A DNA stretch of 15,436 bases from Avimuribaculum sp964395975 (GCA_964395975.1 CAYNBZ010000053.1:1-15436); one strand, 5' to 3'. Counted from the stretch's first letter, positions 1-9,034 are shown. The notes: generated by a model not told the origin, from the letters alone. Made by a program: numbers and translations.

Positions 1-38
1 ATCAATGACGGACAACTGACTTTGTTTTGACTTTATAT

Positions 39-52
39 CGAACTCACGTTAA
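39..52. repeat. 13-bp direct repeat, copy 1
   Basis: The 13-mer GAACTCACGTTAA occurs here (40-52) and again at 9476-9488 in the same orientation. The second copy lies next to an IS982-like transposase remnant. The two copies may be related ends of one mobile-element type, with this one ending an element outside the window to the left. That origin is inference; only the shared 13-mer is seen. Confidence 0.4.
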
Positions 53-114
53 ATATGCCACAACAGACCTTTTCGGACATTAAAATTAGCATCAATAAAT
101 ATGTATAACACACA

Positions 115-158
115 TTTGCATCCATCGATGATACCTACGATACACCAACGGATGCAAA
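115..158 (-). terminator. Terminator-like hairpin after hutI
   Basis: TTTGCATCC (115-123) and GGATGCAAA (150-158) form a perfect 9-bp inverted repeat around a 26-nt loop. It begins about 27 nt past the hutI stop codon, so it is placed to end the hut operon transcript. The tract following the stem on the minus strand is only moderately U-rich, so it is a weak intrinsic terminator at best. The remainder of 1-184 shows no coding signal. Confidence 0.45.
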
Positions 159-184
159 CAAATAAAAAAACGGATAAAATAATT

Positions 185-1423
185 TCAAATCGACACTTTC
201 CTTCCACCAAGGAATATGCCTCTTATAGCAGAAGATGTGTAAGCATACGGGATAAAATCGATTGAAGGCAACGGAGTTGTAATGTAAAAATCGGCACATT
301 TGCCAACAGCTATCGAGCCGTAATCATGGCTAAGTCCCATGGCACAAGCTGCATTAATGGTAGCAGCATTAATGGCCTCGACCGGCAACAATCTCATTTT
401 GATACAGGCAAGTGACACCACAAACTTCATGTCGCCCGAAGGGGTCGAGCCGGGATTGTAATCACTGGCAACGGCCACACTGCAACCGGCATCAATCATC
501 TTGCGCAACGGTGCATACGGCATATTCAAGAAAAACGATGTGCCGGGCAATCCTGTTGGAATGGTTTCGGACATGCGCAACATCTCTATCTCGGCATCGG
601 TGACTTGTTCAAGGTGATCAACCGACAGTGCACCATGCTCTACTGCCACTTTCACTCCGCCCGATGCAGCAAGTTCATCAGCATGTATTTTAGGCTTCAT
701 CCCCCACTTATCACCAGCCTCAAGTATTCGCGAGGTTTCTTCAGGAGTGAAAAAGCCTTCATCGCAAAACACGTCTATAAACTCTGCAAGCCGCTCCCGT
801 CCCACCTCCGGAATCATCTCATCAATCAACATATCGACATATTGCTCTTTTGAATAGCCACGCCCCACGGCATGAGCGCCAAGAAATGTTGCCGACACGT
901 GCATTGGAACACTCTCCTTTATACGCCTTATCACTCGCAGCATCTTAAGTTCATCGGCCATGTTCAGACCATAACCGCTTTTAATTTCTACGCAGCCGGT
1001 TCCTTTTGACATGATTTCGTACACGCGCTGCATCGATTGCTCAAAAAGTTCATCTTCAGAGTATGTATGCAACAAATCGGCAGAATTGAGGATACCCCCT
1101 CCACGCCTTGCAATCTCGGCATAACTCAATCCACGTATTTTGTCGACAAATTCCCCTTCCCTGCTGCCGGCGTATACTATGTGCGTGTGCGGATCGCACC
1201 ATGACGGCAATACCATACCACCTTTGGCATCTATCGTTTCATCGCCCCGTAAACCCTCGACAGGCAATTCCGACATAGAACCAAAAGCAACAATCCTCCC
1301 GTTTTCGGCAATCAAATAAGCATCATTCATCATGTCGAGATGCCCCATCTCGCTGCCATGCAACCGCAACCTGCGCACATGGTCGCAAACAAGTGTTGCA
1401 ATATTGGTTACTATCAATCGCAT
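185..1423 (-). CDS. hutI: Imidazolonepropionase (HutI)
   Basis: This cytosolic amidohydrolase hydrolyses 4-imidazolone-5-propionate to N-formimino-L-glutamate, the third step of histidine breakdown. The protein is 412 aa, normal for the family. Metal-ligand positions are visible: the HTH pair His79/His81 (DPHTHIVYAG), His247 in KIHADE, and Asp321 in ASDYNPGS, closely matching the zinc ligands known from the Bacillus enzyme. The substrate-binding KSGYGLN (148-154) and GAH (182-184) motifs are present. The ATG at 1423 overlaps the hutH stop codon by 10 bp, so the two genes are translationally coupled and hutI is the last gene of the operon. A terminator-like hairpin follows. Confidence 0.96.
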   Translation of the reverse strand: MRLIVTNIATLVCDHVRRLRLHGSEMGHLDMMNDAYLIAENGRIVAFGSMSELPVEGLRGDETIDAKGGMVLPSWCDPHTHIVYAGSREGEFVDKIRGLSYAEIARRGGGILNSADLLHTYSEDELFEQSMQRVYEIMSKGTGCVEIKSGYGLNMADELKMLRVIRRIKESVPMHVSATFLGAHAVGRGYSKEQYVDMLIDEMIPEVGRERLAEFIDVFCDEGFFTPEETSRILEAGDKWGMKPKIHADELAASGGVKVAVEHGALSVDHLEQVTDAEIEMLRMSETIPTGLPGTSFFLNMPYAPLRKMIDAGCSVAVASDYNPGSTPSGDMKFVVSLACIKMRLLPVEAINAATINAACAMGLSHDYGSIAVGKCADFYITTPLPSIDFIPYAYTSSAIRGIFLGGRKVSI

Positions 1424-2910
1424 AGTTCACAATCATTGTGTTGCAGGAATTCTACCGAATGCTGTATGTGCGGATACATAACCTCATCATTCACTATAAA
1501 CGGTACCACCTTACGATACTTATCATATATAGATTCAATCAAAGGCGACGACTTGAGCGGCCTGCGGAAATCAAGAGCCTGAGCAGCATTAAACAGTTCG
1601 ATGGCCAACACACGGCGGGTGTTCAATACCACCTTATATAGCTTTATGGCAGCGTTCGCCCCCATACTGACATGATCTTCCTGCCCCTGACATGATGGTA
1701 TGCTATCGACCGAAGCAGGAGAACACAAACTCTTGTTAAGGCTCACAACGGAGGCAGCCGTGTATTGAGTAATCATAAAGCCGCTGTTCACTCCCGGATT
1801 TGCGACAAGGAAACTCGGCAATCCGCGAGTGCCTGAAATGAGTTTGTAGATGCGACGTTCTGATATATTTGCCAATTCACTTATCGCTATGGCAAGGAAG
1901 TCCATCGGCAACGCAATAGGTTCACCATGGAAATTTCCGGCCGATATAATCAAATCTTCATCAGGGCATACTGTAGGATTATCGGTAGCTGAATTTATCT
2001 CGGTGTCAATAACCGACTCTACATAGCGAAGCGTATCTTTAGCCGCACCATGCACCTGTGGTATACAACGAAATGAATATGGATCTTGTACATACGACTT
2101 AGGTGTGTTGACAATCTCACTACCGACAAGCAACCGCCTTATACAAGCCGCCGTTTCTATCTGTCCCTTATGAGGCCTGACACGATGCACGGCATCGGTA
2201 AACGGCTCGACAAGCCCACAATAAGCATCTAGCGACATCGCCGATATCGCATCTGCCCACCTGCTCAGGCGATCACCTTCGAGCAACGACCACACGGCAA
2301 ACGCACTCATGTTTTGCGTACCGTTGAGCAATGCAAGCCCTTCCTTAGAAGCAAGCTGTATGGCTTTCCATCCCTTGCGGCGCAATATATCGGCACCCGA
2401 CATGATTTTTCCCTTGTATTCCACCTCACCAAGCCCCACAAGTGGCAGGCACAGGTGGGCAAGCGGCACAAGGTCGCCCGATGCTCCCAACGAGCCCTGC
2501 ATGTACACGACAGGATAGATATCATTGTTGAAAAATGCCACAAGCCTTTCGACCGTATCAAGCTTGCAACCCGAATAACCGTAACTTAACGACTGCACCT
2601 TCAACAAAAGCATTATTTTTACTATTTCGTTAGGAACACGGTCGCCGGTGCCACAAGCGTGCGACATCATCAAATTGATTTGTAACTGTGCAAGATGATC
2701 GTTGCCAATCGATACGTTGCACAATGAACCGAAGCCGGTAGTGACCCCATAAATAGGAGCGTGATTCTCTACGATTTTCTTGTCAAGGTATTCGCGACAT
2801 TTTACGATACGGTTGCGAACATCCTCACTGAGTTCTATTTTCCACCCGTTATGTATAATCTCACCGATTCGTTTAATGGTAAGATGTTCTACCGATATTT
2901 TATGTACCAT
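1414..2910 (-). CDS. hutH: Histidine ammonia-lyase (HutH)
   Basis: The enzyme deaminates L-histidine to trans-urocanate and ammonia, the entry step of the pathway, in the cytosol. It is 498 aa, typical length for the aromatic ammonia-lyase family. The Ala143-Ser144-Gly145 triad in GSLGASGDLVPLAHL forms the self-made MIO cofactor. Other family signatures are YGVTTGFG with Tyr54, QDPYSFR (275-281), SATDNP (307-312), FHGEP (327-331) and QEDHVSM (410-416). It starts at ATG 2910, 71 nt after the hutU stop, the only real gap inside the operon, and its end overlaps hutI. All catalytic motifs seem intact. Confidence 0.97.
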   Translation of the reverse strand: MVHKISVEHLTIKRIGEIIHNGWKIELSEDVRNRIVKCREYLDKKIVENHAPIYGVTTGFGSLCNVSIGNDHLAQLQINLMMSHACGTGDRVPNEIVKIMLLLKVQSLSYGYSGCKLDTVERLVAFFNNDIYPVVYMQGSLGASGDLVPLAHLCLPLVGLGEVEYKGKIMSGADILRRKGWKAIQLASKEGLALLNGTQNMSAFAVWSLLEGDRLSRWADAISAMSLDAYCGLVEPFTDAVHRVRPHKGQIETAACIRRLLVGSEIVNTPKSYVQDPYSFRCIPQVHGAAKDTLRYVESVIDTEINSATDNPTVCPDEDLIISAGNFHGEPIALPMDFLAIAISELANISERRIYKLISGTRGLPSFLVANPGVNSGFMITQYTAASVVSLNKSLCSPASVDSIPSCQGQEDHVSMGANAAIKLYKVVLNTRRVLAIELFNAAQALDFRRPLKSSPLIESIYDKYRKVVPFIVNDEVMYPHIQHSVEFLQHNDCELCD

Positions 2911-2933
2911 AATGACTGCAATATTTTATATGC

Positions 2934-2950
2934 GTGTCTGCACAAGACAC
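2934..2950 (-). other. Small hairpin in the hutU-hutH gap
   Basis: GTGTCT (2934-2939) and AGACAC (2945-2950) form a 6-bp inverted repeat with a 5-nt loop inside the 71-nt intercistronic gap. There is no U-run after it on the transcribed strand, so it is not a standard terminator. A processing or stability element is possible, but such short repeats also arise by chance. Confidence 0.25.
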
Positions 2951-2981
2951 CGTGTATATAGCATTTTAATTGTGAGTCGTA

Positions 2982-5012
2982 TCATAAGTTTTCGAGAATA
3001 CTGTCATCGACAAGATTTGGCATAGTGACTTTCAAATTGGGATTCTGCGCCATTGCTCGCTCGATGCTGCGCATAGAACCGTCATTACGTGCCCAACTGC
3101 GACGAGCTATGCCATTGTTCACATCCCAATAGAGCATTTCACGTATATGTCGTTCACTGTCAGGCGAACCATCGACCAGCATTCCGAAACCACCGTTGAT
3201 TACTTCTCCCCAACCGACACCGCCGCCATTGTGCAGCGACACCCATGTTGCGCCACGGAAAGCATCGCCAATGACATTTTGTACGGCCATATCGGCACAA
3301 AATTGCGAGCCGTCATATATATTGCTCGTTTCACGGAATGGCGAGTCGGTTCCCGACACATCGTGATGGTCACGTCCCAACACTACAGGGCAACTGATTT
3401 CTCCACTCGCAACGGCATGGTTGAATGCAAGAGCTATCTTGATCCGTCCCTCTGCATCGGCATACAGAATGCGAGCCTGTGATCCCACCACCAGATGGTT
3501 GCGCCCTGCTTCTTTTATCCAATGTATATTGTCATCGAGTTGCCCTCGAATCTCATCGGGAGCGTCTTTCCTTATCTCCTCAAGAGCCTCAATTGCCAGA
3601 CGGTCGGTAATGGCAAGGTCTTCGGGATTGCCTGAAGTGCATACCCATCTGAACGGGCCAAATCCATAATCAAAAAACATGGGACCCATTATATCCTGCA
3701 CATACGACGGATAACGGAAATGCCCGTCGGTCTGCAATATATCGGCTCCGGCACGCTGAGATTGAAGCAAGAAAGCGTTGCCATAATCAAAGAAGTACAT
3801 TCCACGGGAAGCAAGTTTGTTAATTGCCGCCACTTGACGACGCAACGAAGCCTCAACCTTCTCCTTGAACAAGGCAGGGTCATCCGCCATCATCCGTTTT
3901 GATTCTTCGAATGTCTGCCCTACAGGGTAATAACCTCCCGCCCAAGGATTGTGCAATGAAGTCTGGTCGCTGCCAAGGTCAACACGAATATCTTCATCGA
4001 CAAGGCGTTCCCACAAATCAACCACATTTCCGACATAAGCCATCGACACGACCTTACGTTCTGCGACAGCCGCCCTCACTGCAGGTATCAATTCATCAAG
4101 GTCATAATGAAGTTCATCGACCCACCCTTGGTCGTAACGTTTCTGCGCAGCCTGCGGATTGATTTCGGCAACAATGCTCACCACGCCGGCAATATTTCCG
4201 GCCTTGGGCTGCGCACCCGACATTCCGCCAAGCCCCGAAGAAACGAACAACATGCCATGAACATCATTGCGCCCCGGGCAGTCGGCAAGCTTCTTTCGTG
4301 CGGCATTGAGCACGGTTATCGTAGTACCATGCACAATACCTTGCGGCCCGATATACATATATGACCCTGCGGTCATCTGCCCATACTGACTCACACCAAG
4401 TGCATTAAGGCGTTCCCAATCATCGGGTTTGGAATAGTTGGGTATAACCATGCCGTTGGTGACCACCACCCGCGGTGCTTCTTTATGCGACGGGAACAGT
4501 CCGAGCGGATGTCCTGAATACATCACAAGCGTCTGCTCATCAGTCATTTCACTCAGATATTTCATTGTCAACAGATACTGCGCCCAGTTCTGGAATGCTG
4601 CACCATTGCCACCATATACAATCAGTTCGTGAGGATGCTGAGCCACAGCAGGATTCAAATTGTTTTGTATCATCAACATGATCGCAGCAGCTTGCGCTGA
4701 ACGATGCGGATACTCATCAATCGGACGGGCATACATTTCATAACGGGGACGGAAACGATACATATATATACGTCCATACCTCGCCAATTCTTCGGCAAAC
4801 TCAGGCGCAAGAGTTGCATGAAATTTACGAGGGAAATAACGCAACGCATTGCGTATGGCAAGTTTCTTTTCATCAGCTGTCAGTATCTCTTTTCGTCGAG
4901 GAGCATGGTTGACAGTTTCATCGTATGGTTGTGGCTGCGGCAACTCATCGGGAATACCGGCTCGAATCTGCCGTGCAAATTCTTCTTTTATCATGTCATT
5001 TGATTTTTTCAT
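2982..5012 (-). CDS. hutU: Urocanate hydratase, long form (HutU)
   Basis: It hydrates urocanate to 4-imidazolone-5-propionate using tightly bound NAD+. At 676 aa it is about 120 aa longer than the classical Pseudomonas/Bacillus enzyme and matches the length and motifs of the vertebrate enzyme. Urocanase signatures are YGGNGAAFQNW (133-143), SGHPLGLFPSH (166-176), GPQGIVHGTT (222-231), GLGGMSGAQPKA (260-271), DLGSDQTSLHNPW (345-357), GPFRWVCTSG (452-461), GRDHHDVSGTDSPFRETS (546-563) and HNGGGVGWGE (594-603). Where the classical enzyme has its active-site cysteine (FQGLPARICW), this protein reads GSQARILY, with Leu516 at the Cys position. The ATG at 5012 overlaps ftcD by 17 bp. A second in-frame ATG at 4994, one base past the ftcD stop, is an alternative start. 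Confidence 0.95.
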   Translation of the reverse strand: MKKSNDMIKEEFARQIRAGIPDELPQPQPYDETVNHAPRRKEILTADEKKLAIRNALRYFPRKFHATLAPEFAEELARYGRIYMYRFRPRYEMYARPIDEYPHRSAQAAAIMLMIQNNLNPAVAQHPHELIVYGGNGAAFQNWAQYLLTMKYLSEMTDEQTLVMYSGHPLGLFPSHKEAPRVVVTNGMVIPNYSKPDDWERLNALGVSQYGQMTAGSYMYIGPQGIVHGTTITVLNAARKKLADCPGRNDVHGMLFVSSGLGGMSGAQPKAGNIAGVVSIVAEINPQAAQKRYDQGWVDELHYDLDELIPAVRAAVAERKVVSMAYVGNVVDLWERLVDEDIRVDLGSDQTSLHNPWAGGYYPVGQTFEESKRMMADDPALFKEKVEASLRRQVAAINKLASRGMYFFDYGNAFLLQSQRAGADILQTDGHFRYPSYVQDIMGPMFFDYGFGPFRWVCTSGNPEDLAITDRLAIEALEEIRKDAPDEIRGQLDDNIHWIKEAGRNHLVVGSQARILYADAEGRIKIALAFNHAVASGEISCPVVLGRDHHDVSGTDSPFRETSNIYDGSQFCADMAVQNVIGDAFRGATWVSLHNGGGVGWGEVINGGFGMLVDGSPDSERHIREMLYWDVNNGIARRSWARNDGSMRSIERAMAQNPNLKVTMPNLVDDSILENL

Positions 5013-6699
5013 TCACAATTTTCAATATTTCACTTTCTGCATCGACGGCGGCAGCAACAAGCCTGTCGGCCTCGGCAATCAAGGCATTGGCATGTGTTTT
5101 GTCGTTCAAGCCCGATGCATTAACCTTTACATTCAATCCAGCACCAAGTATGGCACCACGTGTCGCAATAGCTCCAACTCCGGCATCCGACACACTGTTT
5201 GGATTACCGTCCTCTGCCATAGCTTTGCATATTTCAAATATTTCATAAGCGATATGCATTGTTTCAAGCGGTACTTGCGCGGCAACGAGCGTAGCTCTCT
5301 CAATAGCCTCGGCTCGCAGCTGTTTTTCTTCATCGCTGCCCTTGGGCATCGACAAGGCATTCATTATGGAATTAAATGCTTTTGTATCCTCATCTACAAG
5401 GCATAGCAGCCGTGCTTCGAGTTTTATGCCCTTTTCTGCCCACAGACTGAATTCTTCCCACCTGTCGTCCCAACCGGCCTTATGTGCCGACAAATTAGCT
5501 ACCATCGTGGAAAGTGCCGCTCCAAGTGCACCCATATATGCCGAAACCGAGCCTCCACCCGGAGCCGGTGACTCACGAGCCGTTTCATCGGCAAATCCTC
5601 TTACGCTCATATCGACAAGTGCATTGCAGGTACAGTTCCCATCATCGAGCAAATATTCGATGACCTTTTCTTTGGAATTGAACGGGCGTAAATCGTCAAG
5701 TCCCATCGACTTGATGGCAATCTTGATAATGTCTTCTTTCGGAATTCCATCGGAGCGGTGCTGCAATCTGAGATAATGCCGACCGGCATCGAGCAACGCG
5801 CGCTCCGGCACAAGGCCTACAATCTCAGTGCCTGTAACGCGCAAGCCACGAAGTGCAGCACAACGGCACACCTCATCAAAAGCCTTGTGCAACGGGGTGA
5901 TGCCTATATTGGTTATATTCATCGACACTTGGGCTATTCCATATTCCTCGATATACCACCCAATGGCTTTCGTAGCCTTTAGTGTGCCGGGACGCATGAT
6001 TTTTCGCCCTGATGCATCGGTTTTTATTTTACCCGTTATAGGGTTACCCTCTCGTTCAGGACGTCCTTTCTCGCGCACATCAAAAGCCACGGCGTTGGCC
6101 CGACGGGTAGAAGTGGTATTCAGGTTAAAATTGACAGCTATAAGAAAGTCACGTGCACCCACCACAGTACAACCTGTGCAGGCAATCCGTTCATCGAACG
6201 GACGAGCCCCGAAGTCGGGAGCCTCGGCAGCATCCGTCAACCGTTCGGCAATAGCCTCATACTCGCCTTTGCGACATATGGCAAGGTTACGCCTCTCGGG
6301 GCGGAAAGCCGCAGCCTCATAACAATAACACGGTATCGACAATTCATCGGCAATGCGCTTGGCAAGTCTTCGTGCAATCTCGGCACATTCCTCAAGTGTT
6401 ATACCACTCACCGGAACTATAGGCAAAACATCGGTAGCACCGATGCGAGGATGCGCACCATGATGATGCCTCATGTCTATCACCTCGCCGGCTTTTTGTA
6501 CTGCTTTGAATGCAGCTTCGGCCACGGCTTCGGGTGAACCCACAAAAGTCACCACCGTGCGGTTTGTGGCCTCTCCGGGGTCAACATTGAGCAACCTAAT
6601 GCCTTCTACAGCCTCAATGGCATCGGTTATTTGTTTTATCACTTTTTTGTCGCGTCCCTCACTGAAGTTGGGTACACATTCCACAATCCGTCTGTCCAT
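4996..6699 (-). CDS. ftcD: Glutamate formiminotransferase / formiminotetrahydrofolate cyclodeaminase fusion
   Basis: This bifunctional enzyme moves the formimino group from formiminoglutamate to tetrahydrofolate, releasing glutamate, then cyclises 5-formimino-THF to 5,10-methenyl-THF plus ammonia. Residues about 1-325 are the transferase, with ECVPNFSEG near the start and a catalytic-site histidine cluster HHHGAH (78-83). Residues about 358-567 are the cyclodeaminase, with ESPAPGGGSVSAY (376-388), DEDTKAF (436-442) and GNPNSVSDAG (498-507). I chose ATG 6699 (567 aa) because MDRRIVECVPNFSEG matches the usual family N-terminus; an in-frame GTG at 6705 would add two residues. Many Bacteroidota carry these activities as separate genes (ftcD, fchA); the fusion resembles mammalian FTCD. 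It is the first gene of the operon, just behind the promoter at 6723-6754. Confidence 0.94.
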   Translation of the reverse strand: MDRRIVECVPNFSEGRDKKVIKQITDAIEAVEGIRLLNVDPGEATNRTVVTFVGSPEAVAEAAFKAVQKAGEVIDMRHHHGAHPRIGATDVLPIVPVSGITLEECAEIARRLAKRIADELSIPCYCYEAAAFRPERRNLAICRKGEYEAIAERLTDAAEAPDFGARPFDERIACTGCTVVGARDFLIAVNFNLNTTSTRRANAVAFDVREKGRPEREGNPITGKIKTDASGRKIMRPGTLKATKAIGWYIEEYGIAQVSMNITNIGITPLHKAFDEVCRCAALRGLRVTGTEIVGLVPERALLDAGRHYLRLQHRSDGIPKEDIIKIAIKSMGLDDLRPFNSKEKVIEYLLDDGNCTCNALVDMSVRGFADETARESPAPGGGSVSAYMGALGAALSTMVANLSAHKAGWDDRWEEFSLWAEKGIKLEARLLCLVDEDTKAFNSIMNALSMPKGSDEEKQLRAEAIERATLVAAQVPLETMHIAYEIFEICKAMAEDGNPNSVSDAGVGAIATRGAILGAGLNVKVNASGLNDKTHANALIAEADRLVAAAVDAESEILKIVNEKIK

Positions 6700-6722
6700 A
6701 GTCACATATCCAGTTTTTTATT

Positions 6723-6754
6723 CAAAGTTAAGGCAAATCGGCCATACTTACAAA
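6723..6754 (-). promoter_or_regulatory. Bacteroidota-type promoter of the hut operon
   Basis: On the minus strand TTTG (6751-6754) is followed after exactly 20 nt by TAACTTTG (6723-6730), a full match to the Bacteroidota -33/-7 consensus TTTG ... TAnnTTTG. Transcription would start near 6716-6718, leaving a leader of under 20 nt before the ftcD ATG. That leaves little room for a riboswitch or attenuator in the leader, so control is probably at initiation. Confidence 0.65.
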
Positions 6755-6795
6755 TCACAGTGCAAAAAACAACACACCTCACGATATGCGACATG

Positions 6796-6842
6796 AAAAA
6801 GCGAGGGAGTATTCTGTCGATTAATTAGAAACACCCTCGCTT
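6796..6842 (-). terminator. Rho-independent terminator of the EF-G2 gene
   Basis: AAGCGAGGG (6799-6807) and CCCTCGCTT (6834-6842) form a GC-rich 9-bp stem around a 26-nt loop. On the minus strand the stem runs directly into a T-tract (complement of the A-run 6796-6800). It lies about 30 nt past the EF-G2 stop codon and separates that gene from the hut promoter. Confidence 0.75.
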
Positions 6843-6874
6843 GTAATTTAATGTTAATCTATATACTATCCGAT

Positions 6875-9034
6875 TTAATCTTCATCGGCATTGATAGCTT
6901 CATAAGCCTTGAGCAATTTCTCTTGAACATCACCAGGTACAAGTTCGTATGACGCAAATTTCATGGTAAACGATGAACGACCTCCGGTGATGGAACTTAA
7001 TGCAGTCGAATATGACGACATCTCTTTCAACGGCACTTTGGCAGAAATCTTTTCAAGTCCCTTTTCGCTGCTCATTCCCATGATTATGGCACGACGAGAT
7101 TGCAAGTCGCTCATCACATCGCCCATTTTATCGGAAGGAACAAGCACTTCCACATCATAAATCGGTTCAAGGATTTTAGGATTGGCACTCTTGAAGGCAT
7201 CGCTAAAAGCATGACGGCCTGCAAGACGGAACGATATTTCGTTTGAATCAACCGGGTGCATCTTTCCATCGTATATGCACACTTGCACATCACGTGCATA
7301 CGATCCTGTGAGCGGACCTTGTTCCATGCGATCCATGATACCTTTCACGATAGCCGGAATGAACCGTGCATCGATGGCACCACCGACTATACAATTGTGT
7401 ACCACAAGCTTGCCACCCCATTCAAGCAAAATTTCTTGGGTATCCTTTATGTTCATCTTATACTCTTGATTGCCGAATTTATAGCTTTCAGGTTTTGGCA
7501 TACCATCAACATACGGCTCTATAATCAAGTGTACCTCGCCAAACTGCCCTGCACCACCCGATTGCTTCTTGTGCCTATAGTCGGCACGGGCAGCCTTAGT
7601 GATGGTTTCTCGATATGGAATACGAGGCTCTGAGAATGTTACATTCAGCTTGTCGTTATTTTCTATTCGCCATTTCAGGGTACGCAAGTGGAATTCACCC
7701 TGTCCCGAAACTATCGTCTGCTTCAATTCCTTCGACTGCACTACGACCCATGTGGGATCTTCCTCATGCATACGGTTCAAAATTTCGCTCAATTTCTCGG
7801 CATCTGCTTCGTTTTCAGGTTTTATGGCACGAGAGAATTTCGGGTCGGGATAGCGTATGAAGTCATACCGGCTCTCAAAACCTTTCTCGTTAAGCGTATT
7901 TCCGGTTTTCAGATCTTTCATCTTTACCGTTGCGCCTATATCACCGGCTTTCAGTTCTTCGACAGGGGTTCGTATTTGCCCACAAACACAAAATATTTGA
8001 GCCAGCCGCTCTTTACTACCTTTATTGACATTGATTAAATCGACTCCGGCTTTCAGTGTACCCGACATCACTTTAAAATAAGATACATCGCCTATATGCG
8101 GCTCAACCGTTGTCTTAAATACGAACAGGCTTACAGGACTGTTGGAATCGGGCTTGACTTCATTCATGTCGGTATCGACAGGAGCCGGCATATCTTCAAC
8201 AAATGGCACTACATTGCCAAGGAATTCCATCATGCGCCGCACTCCCATGTCTTTCAATGCACTCACGCAAAATACGGGATAAATGCTGCGATCCACAAGC
8301 CCCTTGCGGATACCTTCACGCATCTCGTCTTCGGTCAATGTTCCATTCTCAAAATATTTGTCCATGAGAGTCTCATCATTTTCAGCGGCAGCTTCCACAA
8401 GCACCTGCTGCATTGCCTTTGCCTTGTCAAGATATTCGGCCGGTACATCGGTAATCGTTGGTACTCCGCCATCAGGACCCCATGAATATTTCTTCATGAG
8501 CAACACATCAATCATTGAGTTGAATTTTGGTCCACACTCTATAGGGAACTGTATAGGCACGACATGCGAACCGAACGTTTCTTTCAACTGGTGCATTACA
8601 TTGTCATAGTCACACTTCTCTCCATCAAGCTGGTTAATAGCAAAAATTACGGGTTTTTTCTCATGTTCGGTAACTCGAAAGATATTTTGCGTACCCACTT
8701 CCACACCATATTGCCCATCGATGACAATCACTGCAGTGTCGGTGACATTCATGGCTGTGATAGCATTCCCAACAAAGTCGTCACTACCCGGACAATCTAT
8801 CACATTGAGTTTCTTATTCAAAAATTCGGCATAAAAAATCGTAGAAAAAACCGAATAACCATATTCTTTCTCTACGGGAAAATAATCACAAACCGTATTT
8901 CCTGCTTCAACAGTTCCACGACGTTTTATAACACCACACTCGTAAAGCATAGCTTCGGCGAGTGTGGTTTTCCCGGATCCTTTACTACCCACAAGGGAAA
9001 TGTTTTTGATTTCGTTTGTTTCGTAAACTTTCAT
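6875..9034 (-). CDS. fusA2: Elongation factor G paralogue, EF-G2 type
   Basis: This is a ribosomal translocase-like protein of 719 aa with the full EF-G domain order: G domain (about 1-280), domain II (about 300-395), domain III (about 405-475), domain IV (about 480-600) and domain V (about 610-690). The P-loop GSKGSGKTT (16-24), G4 NQLD (134-137) and SAL (258-260) are present. The G3 motif reads DCPGSDDF (80-87): the histidine of the normal DTPGHVDF, needed for GTP hydrolysis, is Ser84. Switch I has EYGYSV (57-62) instead of RGITI. Domain IV keeps HKKQSGGAGQFGEV (488-501), GGAID (551-555) and the tip His593 in HPVDSNEISF. In Bacteroides thetaiotaomicron the EF-G2 paralogue is reported to support translation without GTPase activity during carbon starvation and to be needed for gut colonisation; that role here is by homology. 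The housekeeping fusA is not in the window. Confidence 0.9.
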   Translation of the reverse strand: MKVYETNEIKNISLVGSKGSGKTTLAEAMLYECGVIKRRGTVEAGNTVCDYFPVEKEYGYSVFSTIFYAEFLNKKLNVIDCPGSDDFVGNAITAMNVTDTAVIVIDGQYGVEVGTQNIFRVTEHEKKPVIFAINQLDGEKCDYDNVMHQLKETFGSHVVPIQFPIECGPKFNSMIDVLLMKKYSWGPDGGVPTITDVPAEYLDKAKAMQQVLVEAAAENDETLMDKYFENGTLTEDEMREGIRKGLVDRSIYPVFCVSALKDMGVRRMMEFLGNVVPFVEDMPAPVDTDMNEVKPDSNSPVSLFVFKTTVEPHIGDVSYFKVMSGTLKAGVDLINVNKGSKERLAQIFCVCGQIRTPVEELKAGDIGATVKMKDLKTGNTLNEKGFESRYDFIRYPDPKFSRAIKPENEADAEKLSEILNRMHEEDPTWVVVQSKELKQTIVSGQGEFHLRTLKWRIENNDKLNVTFSEPRIPYRETITKAARADYRHKKQSGGAGQFGEVHLIIEPYVDGMPKPESYKFGNQEYKMNIKDTQEILLEWGGKLVVHNCIVGGAIDARFIPAIVKGIMDRMEQGPLTGSYARDVQVCIYDGKMHPVDSNEISFRLAGRHAFSDAFKSANPKILEPIYDVEVLVPSDKMGDVMSDLQSRRAIIMGMSSEKGLEKISAKVPLKEMSSYSTALSSITGGRSSFTMKFASYELVPGDVQEKLLKAYEAINADED

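Noticed and set aside
4849..5406. Plus-strand 185-codon open frame, the longest on the strand opposite the hut operon
   Set aside because: It lies antisense across the ftcD/hutU junction, has low-complexity composition and no recognisable domain, while both minus-strand genes are full-length family members.
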